From NCBI GenBank assembly GCA_037953625.1, contig CM075651.1, positions 141,946,501 through 142,010,500 of the forward strand: a stretch of 64,000 nucleotides of DNA, read 5' to 3'. A program made the translations under genes and the position numbers. The notes beneath the pieces are model-generated. The model worked only from the letters and a program-made list of their open reading frames with translations. It was not told the DNA's origin and did not search any database. This stretch comes from Crotalaria pallida. Its lineage: Eukaryota > Streptophyta > Magnoliopsida > Fabales > Fabaceae. How positions within the stretch are numbered: the stretch's first letter is position 1; every line of letters starts with the position of its first letter. Below, piece after piece: positions 10,546 to 24,454 of the stretch.

Positions 10546-11752
10546 GAAGTCCCTAATCTCTAATATGAATCAAACGAAAGATGTAGACTTATTAAATTAA
10601 AACGGAAGTCTTCTATGAATAATAATTACTTCTAACTTGACTAACGCATTATCTTTGAATAATGAATGGGTTTGTAAGCAGTTAAAAATTATATTTAATT
10701 TAAATTTAAATAATTAATATAATATAATACTATTTTTAAGTTGTAAATAATTTTTTTTAAATTTTTTCATGATCTTTTATCTTATTTTGAAATTATAATT
10801 TATCCTTATTTTAAAAAAAACTTATTCAAGTTTTTAGTTCTTTAATAATTTAGGTATTTTTTTAATTGATTTTTAAACTTTTTTTTTATACTTTAAATTT
10901 TTCAACTTTGCTCAATCTTTGTTGTAAAGGATCATTTCGACATTTAATTAATGATATGACCGAGTACATGTCACATCACCTCTGCCCACATTATCGATAG
11001 ATAACATGCTATAAGGGCCAAAAGTGAATTTATTAAAAATAATCAAAAATATTTTTTTAAAAAGAAAATTTAAACTTTTAATAATTTTTAATAAATAAAT
11101 CGTGTGTATCATGGTCATGCAATATGGCACATTACTTTGATGTTGCCAAAATAATTGGTCATATAATTATTTAAGTGATGAGTGACGAAAACACAATCTC
11201 CTAAAATTTGAACAAAATTCATGGACCAAAAATATAAAAGAAAAATCGAAAACTACCACTTTTACGTAAATTGTTTGTAAAATTACTCTACTTAAATTAA
11301 AAAAAAGCCATCATTACGAATGTAGTACTTGAATATCCTATTACTATGACACTACGGAGTTTCTGAAGTTCCTGTTCATTTCCACGTCAGGTTGTGCATA
11401 CACTTTCTCATGGACTTTCCCGCATCTGATAACTCAGAACGCTGCGGTCCACATTTTCTCCTTTTTCTGATTCATAATTCAGCTTTGTCTTGTTTGACTT
11501 CGAAGATATCACGTTTTTTTTTCGTTTCAATTCCTCCAATTTGACGCTGTCTTTGGTGTAATGGTTCAAACCTGTTTGGTTAACATCGTTTTTTCCCCCC
11601 ATTTTTTCATATCCAAATTCAAATTCGTTCGTGACATTGCTTCCCTACATAAGTCCCTCCATCCCAACCTTTCTCCCACGTTTCTGCTTACTCTTTTCTG
11701 TTTTCATTGCCTTGTTTTTCTTGAACTTCCTCCATTTTTCCTTTTTCCTGCA
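10546..11752. other. AT-rich spacer with a dispersed repeat
   Basis: No gene is seen. The part at 10656-10845 (beginning GAATAATGAATGGG) is repeated at 53137-53300 with high identity. Sequence just before the next gene (11561-11750) is pyrimidine-rich and likely promoter or leader. Confidence 0.5.
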
Positions 11753-14208
11753 ATGAGTGTTAAGTATGATAACCTCAAGGTTGTTAAGGCTGAAAGGGAT
11801 TCGTATCGTTTCCGGGTGAGGGTTGTTCGAAAGTGGTTTGTTCCTGGTTTTATAAATCCAGATCAGCCTATGTCCATGGAAGTCATTTTGATGGACGAAG
11901 AGGTTGGTCGAACGTTTAAATTTTTTTAACCTCTATTATTGTTTTAGTAATGTGTTAATATTTTGTTATTTCCATTTTGTTTTATAGTTAAATATTATAC
12001 AGGCCACGGTTAGGAAATCGGTACTTTACAAGTTCTCTGAGGTTGTGAAAGAGGGGAATGTGTATAGAATGTCCAATTTTGCTGTTATCCCCAACATTGG
12101 TTCTTACCGTGCTACTCCTCATGAGTTCAAGCTTTTGTTTCAGTTGAGAACCGTTGTTTCTGTAGTCGATTGTCCTGCTATTCCTTTCTTTGGTATTAAG
12201 CATGTCCCATTTGATGTTATATCTGCAATGCAACGAGAAAGTGATTATCTGATTGGTAATATATGTTTTTCAACTTCTTTTATTAAATTTTAAAGTTTTT
12301 TATTCTCTTTATTATTTATTTACCACTCTCTTTCTATGTAAAATAACAGACGTAGTAGGATTGGTTACTACTGTTTCTGCTGAACGTGAATATTTGAGGG
12401 AGGGCAAGGTTACCAAGATAATTGTCCTTCAACTTGCCGATCCTGTGTTCGTAAAATGGATTTGTCACTCATATATTGCAATTTTTTTATCTGTATTTAT
12501 GGTTTTGTAAAATAATTTTGCTTACTTCTTGACTGTAGGGCAAGAATAGAGTGTACACTTTTTGGAGATTTTGTTGATCAGGTTAAATCCTTTTTCTCTG
12601 ATGGAAATAGGGTTTCACTCATGATTGTGCTTCAGTATGCCAAGGTTAAGATATATAAAGGTAATGTTATTTTCTGGAGCCATGGATCTTATATTTATTT
12701 AAGCTTATCTTATTTGCCGGTGTTATACTTTCCCTTTTTATTTATGTAGGTAAGGCTGTGGTTCAGAATACCTTGTATGCGTCACGGCTTTTGATTAATC
12801 CTGATGTTCCTGAGGTTGTTGATATCAAGCGAAGGTATTAGTTCTGTGTAAATTTAAATATATACTAATATATTTGCCTGAAATACATCTTCACTAATGT
12901 TTTAGGATATCCTCGTCGGGTGTCAATGTTGATGTTATGTGTGATTCATTTGGTACCAAGACCCACATGTCTATTGAGGATGAGTTTTTGAAACTATATC
13001 CTAAGAAAACCATTGCTGAAATAATGCAAAATCCGGAGGTATCAGATTGTTATATTATATTGAAATTTTAAGGTATTAATTTTTTAAGTGAAAAGTTTAT
13101 ATCTATTATAATTTATTCTTGACTCCATATTTTCGTGTCAATATAGGATGGTGTCGTTGTCTTGCTTGCATCTGTCAATGAAATTGTCAATAATGGTAAT
13201 TGGTGATATCCTTCGTGTAAGTGTCACAAGGCTGTCTTCACAGATAATGGTGTTTACTATTGTTCTGCATGCAGTAGACATGTTTTCAATGTTGTTCCAA
13301 GGTTTGTGTTTCATTATGCAATATATTTCGAGTGAATAATGTATCTTATTATGCCCTCGATTCGTTATCTATCATTCAAGGTAATTTGGTTTATAAATGC
13401 TTCATTATTTATTGCCTATTTTTTAGGTACAAGGTTACAATAGATGTTTCTGATGCTACTGGTTCTGCTTGGTTGATCCTATTTGATTATGATGTCACTT
13501 ATCTTATAAAGAAAAATTGTTCTGACTTGCTCTCATCCTTTACCGAGGTCGTGCACAACCAAGATTAAATTTTACAATCTTTATTTATCCATGCTCCTTT
13601 GGACATATTTGTAGTTATTAATGTCCACTATGTTTAATGTTTAATCTAATAGGCTACTGATGATCTTGAATTTCCTTCTGACTTAAAGTCAATTGTTGGC
13701 CGCCGCATGTTGTTCAAGGTCTCTAACACATACTCATCGTCGGATCATGACACATGTGTTTTTAAAGTTAGGGGCTTGTGTGATGACCCTAACATTATAG
13801 CAATGTATGACTTGGAAGGTGCAGACAATGCACCACTCGATGTGAGTTTTTCAATCATTATCCACAATTTCGCCTCCAAATTGATGTCATACACTTTCTT
13901 GTTTTATATTAACCTTTATTGTTATATATTTGTTGAAGGGAATCCCTGTGGCATGTTCTGCACCTATTGTTGATCTCTCTTTAGATGGGGAGAATTTTTC
14001 TGAAGATTCCAACCGTTTTGCTTCATCTGTCGTGGACCCTTATTTACCGCATTCAAATGATGGTTCCGTTATGGTTAATTCAGCCCAGGATTCCGACGGA
14101 TTTACTACCCCAGTCATGAATAAGCGCAAATCTGAGTATTCATTGGGCGAGGTGTCGTATAATTCTGCAACTGGGAAGAAGAAATCTTCGAAGCTTTCCA
14201 AGAAGTGA
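11753..14208 (+). pseudogene. RPA70-like single-stranded-DNA-binding protein, Helitron-associated (copy 1)
   Basis: The gene has about nine exons; the first ones are 11753-11902, 12003-12255 and from 12350. The product shows DUF223-type first OB fold (NFAVIPNIGSYRATPHEFKL), a middle OB fold (RIECTLFGDFVDQV) and the replication-factor-A C-terminal domain with a zinc ribbon (CKCHKAVF...YYCSACSRH). The tail is basic, with a nuclear-signal-like KKKSSKLSKK. The exon structure matches copies 2 and 3 downstream. The family binds ssDNA; plant Helitrons carry such genes beside Rep-helicase, presumably to protect strands during rolling-circle movement. An in-frame TGA at 13204-13206 sits where the family has the second Trp before the first zinc cysteine, so this copy would be truncated in the last OB fold. 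The start at 11753 fits the shared first exon. Confidence 0.85.
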
Positions 14209-15052
14209 TATGCAGTCGTTTGCATGTTTGTCTTCTTTTGTGTGATTTGGCTATGTTAGTAGTAACCTTGTTCCCTCCACTTTGTGGTTGACATGTCTTA
14301 TGTCTTATAATTATTTGTGTAATATATGTAAGACTGAGTGTTGTTATTTTATTACGTTTGTTTATGTTTTTAACGTAGTGCTGATGCTATGTAATGTCCT
14401 TGTGTTTTTGTGACTCGGTCTCATCTATTGTAAAATATATGCAGCCAATTAATATATTATTCCTATGTTTTAATGACGAATTTTTGTTTTTCTTGTCTTT
14501 TGGCTGTCGGTCAACGCTGGGTGTACCAATTTTTTTTCCTGTTCCATTTTACTAGTTGTACGACATATGTTAAGAAAGAATCATGTTTACCTTCACGTGT
14601 TCTTTCGAAAATGTCAACCAAGTACAGTGTTTACCTTCTGTAATAGTAGTCGCGATTATTTTTTTCTCACCTTACCTTCTAAGCCTATATCAGATATCAT
14701 AGTTTGCAATGATGGTGTGAAAGTCCACCATAAATATGCACGTTTTTTTTAATGTTGCATTGCTCATATAAAGGTTCTCATTCCTTATTGTATCATTTAC
14801 GTTACGACTCCTACTTCCTATATTCTCTTTCTGTCGTTGCAACCTTATTGAAAAAAAACTCGTTGACCCCTTCTTTCCTCTTTATATCACCTTTTCATTT
14901 TTGTTGCATGTCTCATAATGTATCATTCTCCCGTTCGCCTTTATTTCAACCTATCGTTACACCTACTATCTTTCTGGTCTTTGGTTTTTCCATTCGATAG
15001 TAAATAAACACTATTTTTGAACTTGTTTTTTTTTCATCCTTCGTTGTTTCAC
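14209..15052. other. Spacer between RPA copy 1 and the Helitron Rep-helicase
   Basis: This T-rich stretch contains the 3' flank of RPA copy 1 and the presumed promoter of the Rep-helicase. I find no ORF with recognisable content. Confidence 0.5.
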
Positions 15053-18000
15053 ATGTCAAGATCCAACCAGTTCTTGAGTTTAAGACGTCGTGGTCCCTCT
15101 CATTCTCTTTCAACGTTCTTGGACGGTGGGCATGTTGCCGATCAACTAGGTGGTCATTCCATTCAAAAGATGTTTTTATATTTTTCCTTTGACTATTTTC
15201 TTAAATTTTTCAGAAGAGTATGCAACAACATATATGCCAGTGTTACGAGATCTTTTAATGTATGTGAAACTTACATTGATCAGTTTTTAAATTTAATTAG
15301 GCTTCCTTTCTTTTTTCCCTCCAGGTGCAACTTCGCCTATTTCATCTTTGGTCATTGTTGATTTTGGGATTGATAATAAAACAATAGGTATATTTTCCAC
15401 TTTAAATATGTAGATCTGACTCTTACTTCTTTCCTCCCTCTATTCCATTTTATACTCTCACACTTATTTCTTACGTGCATTAATTGCAGATGACTCTTAC
15501 ATTGATGAATACATTTGCACTCAGGCTAACGTTAAAGATAACTTGTCCAACTATGAAAATTCTGCTCATCCCTTGCATGATGAATGTGCCAGCATAGGTC
15601 ACCTTGAAAATTTCCTTTAAAAAGTTGTACTTCTCATTATTTTCATTTTTGTTGTGTCTCTTATTTATTAACGTCACATTTCTGCAGTTTACGATGATAT
15701 TGGCGATATGGATTGTATTTGTTCATATTGTGGTGCCATGGTTTGGTTTGAAGAAAGGGCAAATAAAAAAATGTTGATTTAGCTGAGTTTTCTCTTTGTT
15801 GTATGAAAGGTGATGTTAAGTTACCCTTTTTGGAGCGTCCACCTCCTCTCTTATATTGTCTTATGAATGGGTTAGATGGACGGAGCAATCATTTTTTAAA
15901 TTCCATACGTACCTATAACAATATGTTTTCATTTACATCTCTTGGATGTAAGATAAATGCGTCAACCAATAATGGGTCAGGTCCGCCGCAGTTTATCATT
16001 GGTGGCCAAAATTATCATCGTATGGGAGGGTTGTTGCCCTTGCATGGTGAAATGCCTAAATTTGCTCAGTTGTACGTGTATGATACTGTGAATGAAGTTT
16101 CTAATCGCATAAGACCTTTCAGGTTAATATTCTTCTTATTCTTTATTTATTAAATGATTTTGAAAGATATAAAAGACTTTTTAAGTTCTCTATATTTTAT
16201 TGTTGATAAATCTTAATTTTTTTTGTAGTAATATAAACCCAGAAATCCAAATTGACCATTCATTAGTTGCTGACTTGATGGCTATGTTGGACGAGTTTAA
16301 TGTATTGGTGAAGGGTTTTAGGCAAGTTCGTGACATTTCACATGCTGATGCAGGGATCAGGGTATCGATTAGGCTTGTTAGACATCGCTCCAATGATGGT
16401 AGAACTTATAACCTTCCATCAGTCGATGAGGTAGCTGCATTGGTTGTTTGTGACATTGATGGTTCTAATGTGACGTGAGATATAGTTGTAAGATCATATG
16501 CAGGTATTCTGCAACGGATATCAGAAACACATCCATGTTATCTTCCGTTGCAGTACCCTTTATTATTTCCATATGGTGAAGATGGTTTTAAGGAAGATAT
16601 TCCTCGTGCTGGTGTTCCACATGGTGCTCCACTTTCTACCGGTGACCGTGTTACACTGCGTGAGTTTGTTGCCTTTCCTTTGCAACATCGTGAATGTGAA
16701 GTGAGCTTTTTGCTCAAAAGTCGTCGTTTGTTTCAACAATTTGTGGTTGATTGTTATACAATGGTTGAATCTCAACGGTTATCCTTTATTCGGAAACACC
16801 AAAAACAAATTAGGTCTGAATACCTGTCTGGTTTGGAGGAAGCTGTTGACCGCGGAGACCTTGATCCTGCTTCAATTGGCAAACGTGTTGTTCTTCCTTC
16901 CTCTTTTGTTGGTGGTAGGCGTTATATGTTTAATAATTGTCAGGATGCAATGGCTATATGCAATACTCATGGTTATCCCCATCTTTTTTTGACCTTCACA
17001 TGCAATCCCAAATGGCCAGAGATTGATCATTATATGATAAGAAATGGTGTATCGGCAGTTGACCGACCAAATATTGTTTGTCGTGTTTTCCATATCAAGC
17101 TTGGCCTTATGATGAATGACTTTAAGAAGGGAGCTATATTTGGTCCTGTTAAAGCTGGTTAGATTTCTTCTATTTGATTGTGTTTAATTTTCTCTAACCT
17201 AAATTAATTTACATGTATTTTGTTTAGGGATGTATACTGTGGAGTTTCAGAAACGTGGGTTTCCTCATGCTCATATACTTCTATGGCTTGCTGCTGATAG
17301 AAACTCAAATCCTACTGATTTAATTGATGGTATTATATGTGCTGAGATACCTGATCCTGTGCTTTTCCCAACTTTGTATAAGGTTGTTTCTGCATATATG
17401 ATTCATGGTCCTTGTGGTAATGTTAGGCGCCATTCTCCATGCATGCGCAATAATAGGTGTTCGAAATTTTTTCCTAAGAGATATACATCTATGACCTTTT
17501 TTTGATGATGCTGGATATCCTATATATAAGCGCAGAGAAACTGGTGCTACAGTTGAGAAATCTGGTGTTCTTCTTGATAATCGTTACGTTGTTCCATATA
17601 ATCATATTCTTCTTTTGAGGTATGAGGCACACATTAATGTTGAATATTGCAACCAATCCAATGCAATCAAATATTTGTTCAAATATGTTAACAAGGGTCC
17701 AGATAGAGTTACGGTTGTTTTCAATCCTAGAACACAGCTTGATGCAGAAGAAAATGAGGTTGATGAAATAAAGCAGTATTATGATTGCCGTTATTTGTCT
17801 CCTTGTGAATCTATTTGGTGTATTTTTGCCTACGATATTCATTATCGTTGGCCATCATTCCAAAGGTTAATGTTTCACTTGCCTCGACAACAAACTGTTT
17901 ACTTTGGTGATCGTGAAAGTATTGACACTGTTCTATCTAGGGCTTCTGATAAGAGAACAATGTTTTTAGCTTGGATGGAGTCGAATCAAAAAAATGTTAT

Positions 18001-20196
18001 TGGGCGTACCTTAACGTACATTGAATATTCGTCCATGTTTGTTTTTTCTCCCACTTTGAAATTTTGGAATCTCCGTAAACAAGGTAAACCCGTAGGTAGA
18101 TTGAATTTTGTTCCTCCTGGAACCGGCGAACTATATTACATGCACTTATTGTTGGGTGTACAGCGTGGGTGCACCAGTTTTGAAGATATAAGGACCGTCC
18201 GTGGTGTGATCTATGGCACATTCCAGGAAGCATGCTTTGCCATGGCATTATTAAGTAACGATAGTGAATTTGTTAATGGGATTTCTGAAGCAGCTGTTAA
18301 TTTCAGTGATGTATATCTCCGTAGGTTATTTTGCAATTTGCTTATATCAAATTCTATGAGTAGGTCATATCATGTTTGGGATATGACTGTTGATTTGCTT
18401 TTTGATGACATAAGGCATTCAATTTATCAAGCGGATAGAGGTAATGTGAAATTTTTATGGTTTATTTAAATAATAATTTTATACTTATCTATTGCAAGTA
18501 TTTTTTCTAATGCCTATTCATAAATGTAATAAATACTGTTATACCAAACAATGTTATTCATAATATCTGTTTGATTGAGATTGAGAAGCTGCTACAACTC
18601 AATGGCAAAAGTTTGCGAGATTTCCATGGGATGCCTTATCCAGAGGATTGTGAAAATATGGACATTGGTAATGTTTTGATTCGAAATGAACTTAACTATG
18701 ATGTTTGTGAAATGCGTCATTTGCACGCTGAATGCTATAATTCGTTGAACCCTGAGCAGTTGCATGCGTACCAGCGTATAGTTACATCTGTTATGTCTCC
18801 TAATGGTGGTTTCTTTTTTGTTTATGGTAGTGGCGGAACTGGTAAAACATTTCTATGGAAAACTTTATCTTATAAGTTTCGTTTTTAAAGTAAAATTGTT
18901 CTAAATGTTGCATCTAGCGGTATTGCATCCTTGCTATTACCAGGTGGACGCACTGCACATTCCTTGTTTGTTATTCCCTTGAATTTAACTGAGGATTCCT
19001 GTTGTAATATTAAACAAGGGAGTCTAAAGGCTGAACTATTGAAAGCTGCGAGTCTTATAATTTGGGATGAAGCTCCAATGGTTAATCGTTGGGCATTTGA
19101 AGCTTTGGATAGGACTTTGCGAGATATTATGCGCTTCTCATTTGAACAGGCTATGTCAATTCCTTTTGGTAGAAAGACTGTTGTTTTGGGTGGTGATTTT
19201 AGACAGATTTTGCCTGTTATCCCGAAAGCTAATCGACCCACTATAGTTATGTCAGTAATCAACTCATCACCTCTTTGTCAGTATTGCACTGTTTTGAAAC
19301 TCAATCAGAACATGCGAGTGAATCCTACTTCGAATGTGGTTGGTGATGGAGAGTATTTTATATTTTCTAAATGGATTCTTGATGTTGGTGACGGTATTCT
19401 TGGTAATGACATTGACGGTGAATCTATTGTTGATATACCATTATCATTTATCATACCACCTGGTGTTGATCCTATTCAGTCTATTGTTTCTTCCACCTAC
19501 CCGGAATTAATATACAAATGTGGGAATTTTAAATATTTTGAGGAGAGAGCTATTCTTGCGCCGACGTTGGAAGCAGTGGAAAGAGTTAATGATTACATTT
19601 TGTCTATTTTACCTGGTGATGCTAAGGAATACTTGAGTGCTGACTCTATCTTAACTGTTGATGGTGATGCTGGTATTGACGTTGACTGGATCACCACTGA
19701 TTTTTTGAATAACATTAGGTCTTCTGGATTACCTAATCATAAACTTGTTCTGAAGGTTGGTTCGCCTGTTATGCTTTTGCGTAATATTGATCAATCTGCT
19801 GGATTATGCAACGGTACCAGACTTATTGTGACTGAGCTTGGTAATAATATTGTATATGCTCGAGTTGTTACTGGTACAAATGCTGGTGATGACAGTGTTC
19901 TCATACCAAGGATGAATTTGATCCCATCTGATCCAAACATTCCAATTAAATTTCGTAGGCGACAATTTCCCTTGGCACTTTCCTTTGCGATGACTATTTA
20001 TAAAAGTCAGGGGCAAACACTCTCTCATGTTGGTCTTTATCTGTCGAAATCCGTTTTTTCCCACGGACAGTTATATGTTGCTATTTCGAGGGTGAAATCT
20101 GCAACTGGTTTGAAAGTACTAATTGTTGGTGACAATGATGGTAATTATTTTTCGACTATAAATGTTGTATGCCGCGAGGTTTTCCAAAAGATATAA
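15053..20196 (+). pseudogene. Helitron Rep-helicase (RepHel), degenerate
   Basis: The likely start is MSRSNQFLSLRRRG at 15053, followed by short exons to about 16123. A Helitron-like N-terminal/Rep domain runs at 16220-18440, with the HUH motif PHAHILLWL (about 17265) and the two-tyrosine motif KYLFKYVNKG (about 17670). After an intron (about 18441-18570) comes a PIF1-type superfamily-1 helicase with Walker A GSGGTGKT (about 18830), Walker B IIWDEAPM, GGDFRQILPV and YVAISRV. Rep nicks and joins one strand; the helicase unwinds during rolling-circle transposition. Three lesions break it: TGA at 16476-16478, a 1-base expansion of a T run at about 17496-17502 (seven T), and TAA at 18886-18888. 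Catalytic motifs themselves are preserved. Same strand as three RPA-like genes. Confidence 0.9.
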
Positions 20197-20659
20197 TTAG
20201 TTTATTTTATTGTAATAAATCTTGATTTATGTAAATTTTATCCATTTAGTGCCTCTACTTACTACGATTTGCACTTCTTTCACACCATATTCTATTATTA
20301 ATCAATATATCAGTTTATTCATGCACTATTTCTTTGGGGAATTTCACATAACAGATCTTATATTTTTTGGTGTTTGGAGATTGAATTTTTGGTGGAGTTT
20401 CGCATAACAGATTTAATAAAAATATATATTTATAATTATGATTATGCTCCGTATGTTTTTCTTTATAAAATTTATTTTGTTAAATACTTGTCCAGCAAGA
20501 AGTACCTTTATTTTGAATTTTCCTTCTATCATTGCGCTTCTCCTAGCTATCATGTTCAGTCACCAATTCCAGTTTTCTATAATTTAATAATTTCTAGCAC
20601 ATTTTCTACCTTTTTCCTATCACTTAGTTGTTTATTTTCGTAAGTTTGCATATTAGTTA

Positions 20660-21007
20660 CTACCTTCTTGTCACAATGTTTGGCCTTTTAGGTGTGTGCA
20701 CACAGATTACGAATGTATTAATTATTGAAAGTATTATGTATAGTTTGTGTAAAATTCCCCTATTTAATCCTTATTGAAAATTGTAATAGAATTTAATTTT
20801 TATTAGTAATTGTGTCTATTATTAATGTATAATGGTTTAAAGATGAGAAATATGATAAAAGTATAAATAATGAGGAGTAAGAGTAATGATTGATTGAAAT
20901 GTTATTTTTGGAAAAATAATATGTTTGTGTATTAAAGATGTAAAAGGCAAAACATTGTGAAACAAGAAAATAAGGCTAAAAGGTCAAACATTGTGAAAGG
21001 GAGGGAG
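20660..21007. mobile_element. Stowaway-like MITE, 348 bp
   Basis: The left end reads CTACCTTCTTGTCACAATGT and the right end is its complement, closing with GGGAGGGAG. Both ends are flanked by TA (20658-20659 and 21008-21009). No coding capacity. These features fit Stowaway (Tc1/mariner-derived) elements. Confidence 0.75.
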
Positions 21008-23472
21008 TACTCTTTATGGTTTTTGTAACCCCGTTCTAATTCTTTCCCAAATTGTCCTTATTGTTTAATACGTATTGGATTTCCATAATATAATTTTAGA
21101 CCTCCATCTTACCAATATAATTAAGTACTTAATGAGCACAATGTTGTTCTATTGCATGTGTGGTTTTTCCCTTATTCCATCAATTATTTTTATTTTTTAC
21201 CTCCACTCTCTGTCTTTCCAGTTCTTTCGTGAATAATGTATGTTCTTTTTGACATAATAACATCTTTCCGCTTTAATTCAATTTATTCTTACTTTCTTCT
21301 TGCATCGCAAGCCCCTTCTTTCTATATAAAATTTTCCGCTCGGTTTAAAATTTTTGGATTATAGCAAAGAGATCCCTTTCGTGTAGTTGTGGATGTTAAA
21401 TTTGCATATATATTATAAATTTTTTTATAATATTCATTCGTTACTTTCAAATAGGTGACTTTATAAATCTGTTCATTGAATATTTAACTATTTTTGTCTT
21501 GAATTTAATATGTCCTGCAAATATAAATGTAATAAAATATCCGAAATTATTTTATTATAATCTTTATCTTTTACTCCTTTAGTTCCTATTCTATCTATTT
21601 TTTATTTCTCTATCTTTCTTAATGTATATAGACAAATATCCTCTTACCATTCGATTTAATTTAAGCTTATACTTATTTATAAAACTATCTCTATGTTTAT
21701 ATTTGTAATTTGTAATTCAAAAAAAGTTTTACTTTGATATCTTTAACGTAGAGGGCTTGGATTAGGTTGGTCTCTTAAAAGAATCACATGAATTTATTGT
21801 CAATCTGTTGTTTTACGCCTTCGTATTTAGAATATAATGTTTTAATCTTAATAACTGAAATATATGTGGATTAAACTAGGATGTAGAAATTTGTTAACCA
21901 AATTTAAAAAATACAATTGCCTTTTTAAATTATATATTCTTTACGTTATTTAAAACAAATAGTTATTTTCCTTTTTTATTTACTTATATTATAGGTATTT
22001 GCTATTATTAACATTTTATATCCTGAAATTAGATTATCTTTCTAAAGTATTCCATAAAATTCTTTTCTTTTCATGCTTTCTACCCTTGAAATTCTTTTGA
22101 TTTGTGAAAATAATCCTTCTGTTAATTTTGTTAGTATATAGCCCATGACTTCTTCCGTTAGTTTCATAATATGAATGAGTGATTTATTATATAGATCGAG
22201 TAATGAAAATTACATGGTTTTTTTACTTAGAAACTTATTTTTTTAAAAATTTATTGAAAATTAATATTACCTTATAAAAATGCATTTATTAAATAAATTT
22301 AACATATGTGAAATTTTTTTTAATTTTTTGAATTTATGTGGCTTTACTTACGCGTTATTTATCAATATGGCAAATATAATGTGGCATATTCTCGAAGATA
22401 TTATCACTTAAGTTAGCAATTGATCATTTACAAGATTTTAGTAAATTGTATTGACTTAAAGATTTGGAAAGATGTTTAATTATAATTTTTAACGGAGTGC
22501 TTAGGTTTGAGATTTAAAAACTTAAATTTGTGTATTAAATGTATAGATTTTCAGTAATGTTTTGCAGGTAGAATTTTTTTATTTCTTTTTTCCATTTTTG
22601 GAATTTGATACTTTTATTAATGGCTATGTTTAGGCTAATGTAATTCCATTCTATTTGGTTGCTTTTTGTATATTTACATCGATATTATTTATAAATACCC
22701 TTCGTTTATAACCGTACAGTTTCTATATAAATCTACGTTGTAAATTACACTTTTTCATTGATTATAAAATCATTTCTTTCTATATGCAATTGTTGTTTAC
22801 TATAATAGAAAATTACTTTTTCTACACTTTCAGATCTATCCCTTTCAATTTATAGGATTTTTCTTTATTTTTTACTCCCTCTAATTCATGGGAACAATTT
22901 GCTAATGAAATTGGACATCTTAAATATCTTACAATTTGGTGAGAAATATTCATATAATCGTTAGTGCTACAACTAGATGTGTTTACTTCTCACTGTTGTA
23001 CTTGAAATAAAATTTTAATTATTATTCTTCTTTGTCACAATTTCTATTTTATAAAATTAAAGGGATATATGTGGTAACTTCTGGTCATCACTGCTTTCAA
23101 TTCCATTTATTTTTTATTAAATGTGTCCAAAATTTTTTCTTAGATTGCCTTGGTTAATGTCATTATTCAGTCTTCCTTGTATTCTTTTTCCCCAATCTGG
23201 TTACTCTACTAAGTATCAGTTACCCCTGAAATGGTCGTTGTCTGTGTCACTGATGTTGTTCACGATGGACAACTCCACTTGTGATTGCACTGCATTTATC
23301 TAATACGGCTGTCAGTTCGAAACTGAGCTCTTTTTTTTAGCAGTGAAATTTGGCAACCGTAATGATTTAAATCTGGCTGTTTACTGATGCATCTTCAGAT
23401 GAACCGTCGATTAGCATTGACTTTATAGATGTTTTATTTATGACTGTTATTATATACTCCATCTATTTTATA

Positions 23473-23745
23473 CTCCCTCTTGTCCTATTTATAAGATCGT
23501 ATTGGGGTTTTTCCCATCCATCAAGTTGAGTGCATAAATTTGTTAGCGTCATTGGAAATGTGAAAATTTAATATACTTTTTCAAAATTACCCCTATAATT
23601 ATTACTGGAACTCTAAAAAGCGTTAACTTTATAAGTATGTAATCGTGAAAAAGTAATTAAATGCAATTGAAAATTGAAAATGGTTCTTATAAATAGGACC
23701 AAAATAAAAACTCCAAAAGGGTCTTACAAATGGAATTGGAGGGAG
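23473..23745. mobile_element. Stowaway-like MITE, 273 bp
   Basis: The left end is CTCCCTCTTGTCCTATTTAT and the right end mirrors it (TGGAATTGGAGGGAG). TA flanks both ends. The interior is AT-rich and non-coding. Confidence 0.78.
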
Positions 23746-24216
23746 TACCTTTTTATTTTTTAGCCTTTTTTTCTTGTTTACAACTGTTGGATTTTTACAA
23801 TTTCAATATATAAACATATTTTTTTTTCCGGTATCAATCTTTTATTCAATCATTTTCTTTACTCCGCATTAATTATACTTTTGTCATGCTTATCATATCT
23901 AAGCTACTATACATTAATTAATAGACACACCTACTATTAAAAGGTAAATACTATTACAATTTTCGATATGGATAAAATTGTGGCATTTTAGACAACCTAT
24001 CCATAATACTTATAATTATTAATACTTTCTTAATCTACGTGACCAAGTCCAAAAGGACAAAAGATATGAAATGGTGGGAGTAGTAAATTCCACTGGAGAT
24101 GTAATTATTTGGTATTCATTTGCACCTGTGCTCTTATAATTAAAGAGACTTAAATAAATGAGTGTGTTTGTAGAAAAAAAATAATTAATGGAATTGTTTT
24201 TCAAGTTGTGCTTATA

Positions 24217-24454
24217 CTCCCTCTGGCCCTTAATATAAGAGGTATTCTAGAAGCTTTTTTTAGTGCTAATTAAAAGAGGTTTTGTAATTCCTATACATCA
24301 TTGATTGTTTTTTCTCTTTTTTGCGCTTACTAAATTCTTCGACTATTTATGTGTTCTTTGTAATGTGTGTATTCTCTTATATTTTATAAAAATAATTATT
24401 TTCCTTGATCGGACAATACGGTTAATTACCTCTTATATTAATGTCCGGATTGAG
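24217..24454. mobile_element. Stowaway-like MITE, 238 bp
   Basis: The left end reads CTCCCTCTGGCCCTTAATAT. The right end TCTTATATTAATGTCCGGAT followed by TGAG is the diverged complement. TA flanks both ends. Confidence 0.65.
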
